The position numbers and the translations under genes were made by a program. A DNA stretch of 64,000 nucleotides, from contig NZ_CP060140.1 of NCBI RefSeq assembly GCF_022376295.1, positions 3,476,356-3,540,355 on the forward strand, read 5' to 3'. Position 1 is the first letter of the stretch. Every line of letters begins with the position of its first letter. This DNA comes from Nodularia sphaerocarpa UHCC 0038 (GTDB taxonomy: Bacteria > Cyanobacteriota > Cyanobacteriia > Cyanobacteriales > Nostocaceae). The notes under the pieces are model-generated. The model was given only the letters and a program-made list of their open reading frames with translations. It made no database searches and was not told the origin of the DNA. Of the stretch, positions 27,233-35,576 are shown piece by piece.

Positions 27233-29095
27233 ATGAACGCATCAGAACTTATAACAAACCTCACTGAAAAAGGTGTTTATCTTTGGGTTGATAATGAAAA
27301 ACTCAAGATTCGTTCTCCCAAGGGTATAATCACCCCAGAAATCCAGGCAAATCTCATGGCTTACAAAACAGAGATTCTGGCTTTTATCCGCCAAAGAGAT
27401 ATGACTTTAAATGCTGAAGTCATGCCTCTAATGGAGGGACTAAATTTGCAAACTATTGGACGTTTAATTGGGGGATTTGTGGGTAAAACTACGGTGGAAT
27501 ATAAGCCACCTATTATTGATCCTCAAAAGATGGCTCAACAGTTAATGGTTACATTTAAACCTTTGCCTAAGAACTATAAAAATTCAGAGATTTTGCAATT
27601 CCGCCAAGAATTAGAAAAACATCTCAGAGAATATGGTGTCAAAATTATTCCTTGGGAGCAAGCAACCACAGAGTTTAGTTATGATATCTTACTCCCGATA
27701 ATTAACCAGAAAAAAAGCTTGAAGTTTAGGGGAGTTAGAGCCGAGATTAATGCTGTAATCGATGTTGAAAATCCTCCTTCTGCGATCAGAAAACTGGGAA
27801 TTTTCGCCGCCGAAACTTGGTACAAATTTTATTCTGGCTTGATATTGAAAGAACGAGAAGTTTCGGTATTAAATATTGCCAAGTTTAGTAGTTGGGCTGA
27901 AGATCATGCAGCCAAATATGTTGAAGATCCTACCAATACTCAGGTAATAATTTTAACGAAAATAGATCATGATTTTATTAACCCGGCAATACCATATCAA
28001 CAAAAAATAAATATTGGTTTAAACACTCTAGTTAGAACTTTCTCTGAAATTGTCATTGGAGTTGCTGTTGATCAGATTTCTATTTTAAATATGAATCTTT
28101 CAGACTCCATTTTTCCCAAAGAGGAAATAGAACGATTTGTTTTAAAATCACTCATTCCGAAAGTTTTTGTCCCTATTTCCCCACTTTTATTAAATCGATT
28201 TGAAATAGGAGAGTATCAACCAGAAAAATCTAGCTATGCTAAACAATTAGTAAAATTGGGTCAAGAACTTGCATTAACAGGTCTATTTCCTCCTGGTTTT
28301 AAACTCAATGAAGTAATTAAAAGGAAGTCTCATAGAGATATTGTCAATGTCATTGTAAACGGGCGAACAGGAGTGTCTTATGGTTTCGTAGCTTATGCTG
28401 AACCTCCACAATATTTTGGTGCTAAGGAAATAAATATAACTGAATGGGAAAGTTTATCATCTGTTGAGGGATTTAGCAGTAATGAACTCCGGAAAAATGC
28501 ACAAGGTAGACGTTATCTCAAAACCAATATACAAGGAGAAGATGTATTTCAGCAAATCCCTGATATTTGGCTCGTTAGCGCTCGTTCCGGGTCAAATAAA
28601 ACTAACTTGAATATTGCCAGTGATGTGATTAGAATTGGTTTGAAAGAAAAATTATATCTGGAATTACCTCAAGACATTCATGCTAACCAGCTAGATATCA
28701 AACCTTCTTATGATATCTATGTGATGCTGGCAATTAGTCTATCTGCGGCTCTATATACGCCAGATTTAATTAAAAATGGTGCGCCAATTGTTCATTTTCA
28801 CGGCTATCCGGCATTTGATTGGTTTAAACCGAATGAATATTGTGTGGGAGTAGATAACCCTTCTGTACCTTGTGGTACTTATGAATCGGGGGTATTCAAT
28901 TTCTTGGGTATTTCTAGTTTAGCAAATCAACCGACGGCAACCTTAGTCAGCTTAGTAGAACCAGATCATGGGACAAATTTTATCGCATCTGATTTGGAGT
29001 ACCTTGTGGAAAGATTAAAAACTGGATGTGCAGAGGGGCAAATTGAGTTAGGTGGTAAGCATTTTGCTTCTCTGAAGGCTCAAGTAGAAAATTAA
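27233..29095 (+). CDS. TubC-docking domain fused to an unrecognised 570-residue protein
   Basis: About 620 residues. Residues 1-55 (ELITNLTEKGVYLWVDNEKL, then RSPKGIITPE and KTEILAFI) match the TubC N-terminal docking domain that normally starts NRPS or NRPS/PKS proteins. The rest is not an NRPS: no adenylation, condensation or carrier motifs. Notable pieces are IVHFHGYPAFDWF, NPSVPCGTYESGVFNFLG and EPDHGTNF near the C-terminus, with conserved-looking His, Cys and Asp that could be catalytic. I do not recognise the family. Last gene of the cluster, 121 bp after the ACP, so probably a tailoring or release enzyme docked to a partner. ATG 27233 is chosen; a TTG at 27215 is an alternative. Confidence 0.8.
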   Translation: MNASELITNLTEKGVYLWVDNEKLKIRSPKGIITPEIQANLMAYKTEILAFIRQRDMTLNAEVMPLMEGLNLQTIGRLIGGFVGKTTVEYKPPIIDPQKMAQQLMVTFKPLPKNYKNSEILQFRQELEKHLREYGVKIIPWEQATTEFSYDILLPIINQKKSLKFRGVRAEINAVIDVENPPSAIRKLGIFAAETWYKFYSGLILKEREVSVLNIAKFSSWAEDHAAKYVEDPTNTQVIILTKIDHDFINPAIPYQQKINIGLNTLVRTFSEIVIGVAVDQISILNMNLSDSIFPKEEIERFVLKSLIPKVFVPISPLLLNRFEIGEYQPEKSSYAKQLVKLGQELALTGLFPPGFKLNEVIKRKSHRDIVNVIVNGRTGVSYGFVAYAEPPQYFGAKEINITEWESLSSVEGFSSNELRKNAQGRRYLKTNIQGEDVFQQIPDIWLVSARSGSNKTNLNIASDVIRIGLKEKLYLELPQDIHANQLDIKPSYDIYVMLAISLSAALYTPDLIKNGAPIVHFHGYPAFDWFKPNEYCVGVDNPSVPCGTYESGVFNFLGISSLANQPTATLVSLVEPDHGTNFIASDLEYLVERLKTGCAEGQIELGGKHFASLKAQVEN

Positions 29096-29108
29096 AAAAC
29101 CTCACCCT

Positions 29109-29158
29109 GCTTTTGCTATGCAAAAGCTGTCCCTCTCCTTACCAAGGAGAGGGTTTTG
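29109..29158 (+). terminator. Rho-independent terminator of the PKS operon
   Basis: Two consecutive hairpins just after the stop codon: GCTTTTGC-TAT-GCAAAAGC (29109-29127), then CCCTCTCCTT-ACC-AAGGAGAGGG (29131-29153), a perfect 10-bp stem with a 3-nt loop followed by TTTTG. Confidence 0.8.
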
Positions 29159-29175
29159 TTCAGCAGTTTTCATTG

Positions 29176-29230
29176 ATCTGTGTAGCCTACCGCAAGCCAA
29201 ATTTCGCGTCTACATCTGTGGTTGATTATT
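29176..29230 (+). repeat. Degenerate copy of the 83-bp dispersed repeat
   Basis: Matches 2095-2150 with several changes in the middle (CAAATTTCGCG in place of CGCTAACGCG). Lies between the convergent PKS operon and Mn-catalase gene. Confidence 0.7.
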
Positions 29231-29278
29231 TTTTGATTTCCTAGACTCACTGGCAAACTGCTGCAATTAATCGCATTA

Positions 29279-30199
29279 TCAGCTACGGATATTGATGCGA
29301 TCAACTAAAGGAGGGGCGCTAGAACCATTACCGTCTGTTTGCCGATGTTGGGGCGTACCGTGTAATTTTGGATCAGGCTGTGGTGGTTGCGGTTCTGGCC
29401 CTAGGGGTTGGGGATGTTCAATATATTGAAATTCCCCTTTACCATCCATTGAACGCCCTTTTGCCCAACGACCTTCGGCGCTTTCATTACCATCTGAGTG
29501 ATTCCAGAACTGATAAGCAACTTCGCGTTTTTCTAATTCTAGAGGGAAGGAACTGGGAACCGGAGTACTTTCTAATCCAGATTGTTGTAGATCCTCAATG
29601 GCTGCTTCCCACTGGTTTTGATGCATGGTGTCACGAGCAATCATAAAGCTTAAGGTATCTTTTACTCCAGGATCATCGGACATCTCATACATTCGCACTG
29701 CTTGCAAACGTCCCTGAGTTTCTGCATGGAGATTAGAGCGAAAATCTGCCATGAGGTTGCCACTGGCGACGATAAAGCGACCATTCCAAGGGAAACCAAC
29801 GCTGTCAGCCGGCATTGCACCTAAACCGGAAACAATGGCGTGTTGGGGGTTCATGGCTGCTGCCATAATCATCTCTCGTGGGTTAGTACCACCCATCACC
29901 GCACCGACTACGGCATCTTTAGCCCCTTCTTCTTGGACTTTAACTGGGGCTTTATCTAGGAGATGGGCAATCATTGTGGCTAGCATCTCAATGTGACCGA
30001 TTTCTTCTGTGCCGATGTCTAGCAGCATATCTCTGTATTTAGCTGGCCCTCGGCAGTTCCAACCTTGAAACAGGTACTGCATCATCACGGTCATTTCGCC
30101 AAATGTCCCACCGATGAGTTCTTGAATTTTCATGGCGTAGACTGCATCTGGTTTTTGTGGTGGCTTGAAGTACTGTAACTTTTTCTGGTGATAAAACAT
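29279..30199 (-). CDS. Manganese catalase
   Basis: 306 residues. Non-haem di-manganese catalase that breaks down hydrogen peroxide. Ferritin-like ligands are visible: Glu35 in FGEMTVMM, Glu65/66 and His69 in GTEEIGHIEM, and the second set in HAETQGRLQAVRMYEM and DTMHQNQWEAAI. The C-terminal proline-rich tail (PLGPEPQPPQPDPKLHGTPQ) fits the cyanobacterial group. AGGAA is placed well before the ATG at 30199. It stands at the downstream end of a row of minus-strand stress genes but is separated from the cupin gene by 247 bp including a hairpin terminator, so it probably has its own promoter. Confidence 0.96.
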   Translation of the reverse strand: MFYHQKKLQYFKPPQKPDAVYAMKIQELIGGTFGEMTVMMQYLFQGWNCRGPAKYRDMLLDIGTEEIGHIEMLATMIAHLLDKAPVKVQEEGAKDAVVGAVMGGTNPREMIMAAAMNPQHAIVSGLGAMPADSVGFPWNGRFIVASGNLMADFRSNLHAETQGRLQAVRMYEMSDDPGVKDTLSFMIARDTMHQNQWEAAIEDLQQSGLESTPVPSSFPLELEKREVAYQFWNHSDGNESAEGRWAKGRSMDGKGEFQYIEHPQPLGPEPQPPQPDPKLHGTPQHRQTDGNGSSAPPLVDRINIRS

Positions 30200-30406
30200 T
30201 GGGGTTCCTAGTTAATTGATGGCATCTGGCAATACACAAATTAAATGTGAGTTTTGTGTTGCTGATGCTTTCTAGGTAACTACCCAATTCTGATGTCTAC
30301 ATCATGCTTGTGGTATATAAAAATATGGCAAAATTTCTAACTACAGATGTACACAAAACACATAGATAATTCATCTACAGCATATTTTATCTGAGTAAGT
30401 AAACAA

Positions 30407-30427
30407 GGGCGGGCAAGATGCCCACCC
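30407..30427 (-). terminator. Hairpin terminator after the cupin gene
   Basis: Read on the minus strand: GGGTGGGC-ATCTT-GCCCGCCC followed by TTGTTTACTT. One G-U pair in an 8-bp stem. This is also a dispersed GGGCGGGCAAGATGCCCACC repeat in this type of genome. Confidence 0.6.
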
Positions 30428-30446
30428 CACAAGAGTTTAATGTAAT

Positions 30447-30788
30447 TTAATTCTCATCTCGTCCATGAATTTGAGCAGGTGGGCTGGTGGCTTCAACTGC
30501 GGTAAATGGTTCGAGGATTTTGTAAGTATGATTTGCCCCTTTTGGGACTACCCAGGAACTTCCAGGTTCTAATAAAATCATTTGTCCTTCTATGTGCAGT
30601 TCCGCCCGGCCTTTAATTACATAACCAACTGTTTCGTATTCGCGGGAGGTTGGTTGTTTATCTGCGCTTGGTTGTTCGTCTTCCCAAAGACGCATAGATA
30701 TTGATTTCCCAGAGGCTAGATATTTCTGACCGAGTTGACCTTTGGGGGAATGGCTGGAGTCTACTTTTTTAACACTTGTGTCAGTCAT
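30447..30788 (-). CDS. Cupin-domain protein
   Basis: 113 residues forming a single cupin barrel: ETVGYVIKGRAELHIEGQ corresponds to cupin motif 1 and PGSSWVVPKGANHTYKI to motif 2, with His87-like NHTY as the remaining metal ligand and a mostly reduced His set, so metal binding may be weak. It follows the alcohol dehydrogenase gene by 15 bp on the same strand and is almost certainly co-transcribed with it. Function unknown; small cupins near stress genes often bind small aldehydes or sugars, but that is only association. Confidence 0.82.
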   Translation of the reverse strand: MTDTSVKKVDSSHSPKGQLGQKYLASGKSISMRLWEDEQPSADKQPTSREYETVGYVIKGRAELHIEGQMILLEPGSSWVVPKGANHTYKILEPFTAVEATSPPAQIHGRDEN

Positions 30789-30803
30789 AATTAATTAACC
30801 TGC

Positions 30804-31973
30804 TTATGGTTTGAGTACAACTTTGATGCAGTTATCTTTTTTGTGCTTGAATATTTCGTAGGCGTGGGGTGCTTGTTCTAGGGGTAGGCTGTGGGTGATT
30901 ACAAATGATGGATCGATCTCACCTTTTTGAATATGTTCTAGTAACGGTTGTAGATATCTATGGACGTGTGTTTGTCCCATTTTGAAGGTGAGGCCTTTGT
31001 TCATGGCTGCACCCATTGGCATTTTGTCGATAAAGCCACCGTAAACTCCGGGGATTGATACTTTACCAGCTTTACTACAAGTCAAAATTACTTGACGGAG
31101 GGCGGTGGGGCGGTCTGTTTCTAGGCGTACTGTTTGTTTTACTTGGTCGTATAAAGCCATAAAGTCTGTACCGTGTGCTTCCATACCCACTGCGTCTATG
31201 CAAGCATCGGGGCCACGTCCACCGGTCATTTCTTTGAGTGCTTCGCCAATTTCTATGTCTTCGTAGTTGAGAACTTCGGCTTTACCGTATTCTTGAGCCA
31301 TTTTTAGGCGTTCGGGAATGCGATCGCACGCTATAACTCGTTCTGCACCCAAGAGATAAGCGCTGAGGATGGCAAATTGTCCCACAGGGCCACAACCCCA
31401 CACAGCCACGGTATCACCGGGTTTGATGTCGCAGTTCTCAGCGGCCATGTAGCCTGTGGGAAAGATGTCTGTTAAAAACAATACTTGTTCATCAGTTAAA
31501 TTATCGGGTACTTTGAACAAGCCGACATCAGCAAATGGTACTCGTGCGTATTCGGCTTGACCACCAGCGTAACCACCCAATAAGTGCGAATAGCCAAATA
31601 TACCTGATGGTGAGTAGCCCATTAACTTTTCTGCCATCCAAGCATTCGGGTTGGAGTTGTCGCATAATGACCATAATTGCCGTTGACAGAATAGACAACC
31701 TCCGCAAGATATGGTGAAGGGAACGACGACGCGATCGCCTACTTGCACATTTTTGACTTTACTCCCTAGTTCAACGACTTCTCCCATGAATTCATGACCC
31801 AGGATATCGCCTTTTTCCATTGCAGGAATATAGCCGTTATAAAGATGTAGGTCTGAACCACAAATGGCGGTGGAAGTAATTTTGACAATGGCATCACGCG
31901 GGTTGATAATTTTGGGATCAGGTACTGTTTCTACCCGCACATTGTTTGCTCCTTGCCAGCAAACTGCTTTCAT
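30804..31973 (-). CDS. Zinc-dependent alcohol dehydrogenase (formaldehyde-dehydrogenase-like)
   Basis: 389 residues, medium-chain dehydrogenase. Catalytic zinc residues: Cys in AICGSDLHLY and GHEFMGEVVE; structural zinc loop CGGCLFCQRQLWSLC; NAD-binding GCGPVGQFAI. The 389-residue length and the TGGRGPDACIDAVGMEAHG segment match the glutathione-independent formaldehyde dehydrogenase-like branch rather than the class III enzyme at 61336. Likely NAD(P)-dependent oxidation of an alcohol or aldehyde under stress. Paired with the cupin gene 15 bp downstream. Confidence 0.9.
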   Translation of the reverse strand: MKAVCWQGANNVRVETVPDPKIINPRDAIVKITSTAICGSDLHLYNGYIPAMEKGDILGHEFMGEVVELGSKVKNVQVGDRVVVPFTISCGGCLFCQRQLWSLCDNSNPNAWMAEKLMGYSPSGIFGYSHLLGGYAGGQAEYARVPFADVGLFKVPDNLTDEQVLFLTDIFPTGYMAAENCDIKPGDTVAVWGCGPVGQFAILSAYLLGAERVIACDRIPERLKMAQEYGKAEVLNYEDIEIGEALKEMTGGRGPDACIDAVGMEAHGTDFMALYDQVKQTVRLETDRPTALRQVILTCSKAGKVSIPGVYGGFIDKMPMGAAMNKGLTFKMGQTHVHRYLQPLLEHIQKGEIDPSFVITHSLPLEQAPHAYEIFKHKKDNCIKVVLKP

Positions 31974-32085
31974 GGTGATTTATCCTTATTTATTAGTATC
32001 CTCTGGTGGTTTTAATAATATTTTTTCAACCACAGAGGACGCAGAGGACACAGAGAGAGAAGATTTTGTTTGCTATCTTGTGCGC

Positions 32086-32487
32086 TTATGGTCTATTTTC
32101 TTGATAATATCCGTGTCGAGTCCCTGTAATTGGCTCTACGGTGTCTTCAACTTGGGTTTGGACTGAATCTAAAAACTCTTTTGTGGCTTTAGGAGTTGGT
32201 TGATCGAGGTTGAGCTTTTCTCTAACATTCTCAGCAGTTTCTTTGAGGTTCTTCTGAGCATTATCAAGCGGTGAGTCATTTTTCATGAGGGCGTTATTAT
32301 CAGGCGTACCTTTGTAATAAATGCCTTCGGGAGTTTTCACTGTGTCAGCTTTCGCTAACATCAGATCATTACCGTAGTTGAAAAGCTGAAAGGAGAAAAA
32401 GGCAACACCTATCAGAAAAACTATAATAATTTGGCGCAAAAGTATATTTTTTACCCAAGAAAATACGCGTTTCATAAAAATCCTCAC
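32086..32487 (-). CDS. Small membrane-anchored protein of unknown function
   Basis: 133 residues. One N-terminal membrane segment (about 14-33, ILLRQIIIVFLIGVAFFSFQ), then a soluble, probably periplasmic, polar region with a helical part DNAQKNLKETAENVREKLNL. Ends in a short Asn/Arg-rich tail. The segment YYKGTPD is typical of a cyanobacterial family I know only as hypothetical. It is 18 bp from the SRPBCC gene and in the same minus-strand stress block, which suggests co-expression. Confidence 0.75.
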   Translation of the reverse strand: MRIFMKRVFSWVKNILLRQIIIVFLIGVAFFSFQLFNYGNDLMLAKADTVKTPEGIYYKGTPDNNALMKNDSPLDNAQKNLKETAENVREKLNLDQPTPKATKEFLDSVQTQVEDTVEPITGTRHGYYQENRP

Positions 32488-32505
32488 TCAATTGTAATTG
32501 GATAA

Positions 32506-32988
32506 CTATTTTTGTCCGGTTGGTTGTCCTGCGGTTGTGGCAATTTCGCCTGTTTCCATCAACATTTTGAAACGGCGTAAATCATCACCAATTTGCTGTT
32601 TTGGTTCTTCACCAAATAATTTGGCGATCGCAACACCTAAAGCCCCACCCGGAGGGTTGTATTTGAGGACAACTTTGACTTCCGTACCGCGATTAGCTGG
32701 GGCTGGTTGAAAACTGACAAAACCAGAATTATCAACATCTGCACCAGTTACAGAAGCCCAAGAAATCAACTCGTTTTCTCGGTCTTCTAGAATGTCTGCA
32801 TCCCATTCAACGCTCTGTCCCAAGGGAGCGTTCGCAACCCAGTGAGAACGTTGTTCGTTGTACACTTTGACAAATTTGAGATGCTTCATAAATGTGGGCA
32901 GATTCTCAAAGTTGTGCCAAAAGTGGTACAGTTCATCTGCTGGTTTATTTATGGTTACTGTCTTTTCAACTTTGATCGGTTGGTTCAT
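32506..32988 (-). CDS. SRPBCC (polyketide cyclase/START-like) family protein
   Basis: 160 residues from MNQPIKVEKTVTINKPADEL. The START-like pattern is clear: DELYHFWHNFENLPTFMKHL, then VEWDADILEDRENELISWAS and GTEVKVVLKYNPPGGALG. Such proteins have a deep hydrophobic pocket; cyanobacterial members occur in stress operons with unknown ligand. An upstream extension to 33150 reads through a dispersed palindromic repeat (GGAGACGCTTCGCGAACGCG), so the shorter start is chosen. 18 bp before the small membrane-protein gene. Confidence 0.85.
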   Translation of the reverse strand: MNQPIKVEKTVTINKPADELYHFWHNFENLPTFMKHLKFVKVYNEQRSHWVANAPLGQSVEWDADILEDRENELISWASVTGADVDNSGFVSFQPAPANRGTEVKVVLKYNPPGGALGVAIAKLFGEEPKQQIGDDLRRFKMLMETGEIATTAGQPTGQK

Positions 32989-33219
32989 GCTGAATGCTTT
33001 TTTAGGTGCTGAGACAATTCTGTATGAGTAACGAACCACGTTGGCGCTAGCCTCTCCCTTTGGGAGAAGAACGCGTTCGCGAAGCGTCTCCCCTTGGGAG
33101 AAGGACACAAAGAAAGAAAGGAAGAAGTTAGGAAGGCGGGGAGAAAGCAAGGGATAAAGATTTTGAAGTCCAATTTATTATTCCCCCCTGCACCCTGCTC
33201 CCCTGCCCCTCTGCCTCCA

Positions 33220-34311
33220 CTACACAGCCGCCCCTGTGGTGGGCTTGGGAGGCTGAAGTTCAGTGCCTATCCGTCCACGATATAGCTGTGTTAATCGTTG
33301 TTCGTATTTGAGCAAATCGTGGTAAATTTCTTTGAAGATTGCGGTGGCTACTGGGTCTGTGTACATAGCACATAAATTACCAATATCGCCTATACCTGTT
33401 TGTACATCCCCCAAGGCGCAGCGTAACTGATAGATGTCATCGCTACCAGTGAAGGCACTTTTGACTTTGGCGTATTGATTGGCGATATTTGCCACTAGGG
33501 AAGGTTTTTCACCAAGTCTGTCCAGATAGGTTTCTAATTTCTGAACATGGCGCTGTCTATGACTAATCATCTCTTGAAAGAGCGATCTCACTTGGCTATC
33601 TGATTCTTTTTCGGCGTACTGTTCCAAGGCTTCTATTGAATAACGCTCCCCACTCAGCGCTGTATTCAAGCCTCTAGCGATTTCACCTTTGGTAGAACCA
33701 CCCCAAGCATCAGCTAGTTTCCACCACTCGGCGCTCGTGTCTTTCTCGTCTGGAAGTGCAGCATCTTTACCACCGTAACCCAGACGACTGAGCAGGGCTG
33801 TGGTAAAAATCGCTAAGTCTCCAGGTTCACGAGAGGTAATTAAATTCCTGTCTACCACTAACGGCTCATCAAGATAATTTGCACCTGCATTGATCATGTC
33901 TTTGCGGATAGCACTAAAGCCAGTGGCTTTTCTACCTTTGAGCAAATCACCTTCAATTAAAAGTTGTGGTCCGTGACATACCGCACCTATCCATTTTCCT
34001 TGTTGCATAGCTTCTTGTACAAACCGGACTGTGTTGGGGTTGCGCCGCATTTTGTCGGGAGCCATACCGCCAGGAATTACCACAGCATCAAATTCCGCAG
34101 CTATGGCTTCTGTGGTGGTAGCATCGGGTTGTACCGAAAGTTTACCTCGTTTACCCTTATATTTTTCATTCATGCGTGAGCCGAGGACAACAACCTCAAT
34201 TCCCGCTTGTTTTAAGCCATGACAAGGGATAGTAAATTCTATATCCTCAACTCCATTTTCAATGAGGATAGCAACTTTTTTCTTACCGGAATTATTATTA
34301 GAGTTTGTCAT
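33220..34311 (-). CDS. DJ-1/PfpI family protein with C-terminal helical domain
   Basis: 363 residues. N-terminal DJ-1/PfpI domain (about 10-185) with VAILIENGVEDIE, FDAVVIPGG and the nucleophile Cys112 in AVCHGPQ; such proteins act as protease/glyoxalase-like or deglycase enzymes. Residues about 195-345 form a helical bundle (ALEQYAEKESDSQVRSLFQE, SHRQRHVQKLETYLDRLGE) that looks ferritin-like, an unusual addition. PfpI members near catalase and SRPBCC genes are typical of general stress loci. Next downstream gene is the SRPBCC protein after a 230-bp gap with repeats. Confidence 0.85.
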   Translation of the reverse strand: MTNSNNNSGKKKVAILIENGVEDIEFTIPCHGLKQAGIEVVVLGSRMNEKYKGKRGKLSVQPDATTTEAIAAEFDAVVIPGGMAPDKMRRNPNTVRFVQEAMQQGKWIGAVCHGPQLLIEGDLLKGRKATGFSAIRKDMINAGANYLDEPLVVDRNLITSREPGDLAIFTTALLSRLGYGGKDAALPDEKDTSAEWWKLADAWGGSTKGEIARGLNTALSGERYSIEALEQYAEKESDSQVRSLFQEMISHRQRHVQKLETYLDRLGEKPSLVANIANQYAKVKSAFTGSDDIYQLRCALGDVQTGIGDIGNLCAMYTDPVATAIFKEIYHDLLKYEQRLTQLYRGRIGTELQPPKPTTGAAV

Positions 34312-34358
34312 TAATTTTCCTGATTGTTTAGAACTTAACCAAATACATTAATTGCTGC

Positions 34359-34763
34359 TTACATGGCTGGAATTTCACTCGTTGGCGATGTCGTAAACAG
34401 TTCTTCATAATCATGAGAAAAATAAGTATGAAATTTGGCAAATTTCTCAGGATTGATAGCGTTTTGTAGCACTGCAAACACAGCCCGGACATGAATTGCA
34501 GTTGTTGTCGGTTCTATATTTTCTCTTTGACTAACACGGGTAATAAATTCTTGCAGGTTGAAAGATTCACTAGTTTCTCCTTCTCGCCCTTGCAAACATT
34601 GGCTTAGTTCTTGTGGTAATTGTGCTGCTAACTCACTGGCTTCATCGCCGGGGACACGCTCTTTGAGAGTTTCTAAAGTCGCACGAGTAGCACGTTCTGC
34701 CTCTTCACGAGCATTTGATTGAGCTAGGCTTTGTACATGGGTGATAAATTCGTTATATTCCAT
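34359..34763 (-). CDS. DUF2267 family protein
   Basis: 134 residues. Matches DUF2267: EYNEFITHVQSLAQ at the start, RATRATLETLKERVPGDEA, LAAQLPQELSQCLQG and a second half repeating the same helical plan (FNLQEFITRVSQ, then AIHVRAVFAVLQNAINPEKF). Function unknown; the family is often found in stress-inducible clusters. First gene of the minus-strand stress block, 47 bp before the DJ-1/PfpI gene, so probably the operon head. Confidence 0.85.
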   Translation of the reverse strand: MEYNEFITHVQSLAQSNAREEAERATRATLETLKERVPGDEASELAAQLPQELSQCLQGREGETSESFNLQEFITRVSQRENIEPTTTAIHVRAVFAVLQNAINPEKFAKFHTYFSHDYEELFTTSPTSEIPAM

Positions 34764-35097
34764 TTTCGACCTCCGCTAATCCACATCGATGCTTGGTTTT
34801 TATGAATAAAATTGCCCAAAAGCAGTCTTTAAATTTTGAGTCCAAAAAATAGTTATGAGCAGAAGTTACTAATTGAATATTTCTGTGGCTTGATGACTCC
34901 TAACTCATAACTATACAGATTCAACTACTACAAGTGGCTTGACTTTGAATTTATACTTACCAGATTACGAGCTAATAACTCTTTTATCTTCGTTCCCAGG
35001 GGATATATTTTTTATGACTAAAGTAATACATCTTTGGTGATACAGGGTTTTATCTGGCAACGTTATGATCAATAGGTCACTAAATTTAAGCTGATTT
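34764..35097. promoter_or_regulatory. Divergent promoter region
   Basis: 334 bp between the divergent DUF2267 and DUF6335 genes; both promoters should be here but I cannot assign boxes. A dispersed inverted repeat AGTTATGAG (34851-34859) and CTCATAACT (34904-34912) occupies the middle. Confidence 0.4.
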
Positions 35098-35496
35098 ATG
35101 GTAGAAAATATTCCTAATGAAGAAATTAATCCTGATGATTTAGCACCGGAAATTACGGAATCTTACGGTACTGGTGTCAAAGAGATGCCGGGGTATAATA
35201 TTGGTGGGCGATCGCTCAGACAAAGAAAACGCGAATATACACATACCAGTCCCGAAATTACTGGTGGTGATGTTGATGCTTATTGGCAAGTAGAGGACAC
35301 AGTAGGAGATGAAGCTGTGGGCGGTACTGCTCCGACTCCTGATCAAAATGTGACTGACGAATTAGGAAACGCAGTAGGATTACCGATGAATGACCGGGAG
35401 TCTCTCCACACCAACGATATTTTAGAGCAACGTGATGATTCTCGCTGGGAATTAGATCCCATGTCTTCTGATGATTATTCAGAACGGAAATCGTGA
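35098..35496 (+). CDS. DUF6335-type acidic cyanobacterial protein
   Basis: 132 residues, strongly acidic and polar, without membrane segment. Recognisable pieces are ESYGTGVKEMPGYNIGGRSL, TSPEITGGDVDAYW and GDEAVGGTAPTPDQNVTDEL, which occur in a conserved cyanobacterial family of unknown function. It looks largely disordered. It lies 80 bp before the graspetide precursor on the same strand but is usually found without such a cluster, so it is probably just a neighbour. Confidence 0.75.
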   Translation: MVENIPNEEINPDDLAPEITESYGTGVKEMPGYNIGGRSLRQRKREYTHTSPEITGGDVDAYWQVEDTVGDEAVGGTAPTPDQNVTDELGNAVGLPMNDRESLHTNDILEQRDDSRWELDPMSSDDYSERKS

Positions 35497-35576
35497 TATT
35501 TTTTACAATCAACTCTTCTCTGTGAGATAATCAAACACGGAAGAGACTGAATTGTAGAAAATAGGACAAATCAATT

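Noticed and set aside
12921..29095. Canonical heterocyst glycolipid (hgl) locus
   Set aside because: The core synthase is similar, but hglB/hetM-type ACP-reductase, hetN and hetI genes are absent and an acyltransferase plus a docking protein are present instead; treated as a related orphan cluster.
33000..33150. N-terminal extension of the SRPBCC protein
   Set aside because: It is translated repeat DNA (GAACGCGTTCGCGAAGCGTC) and not family-like.
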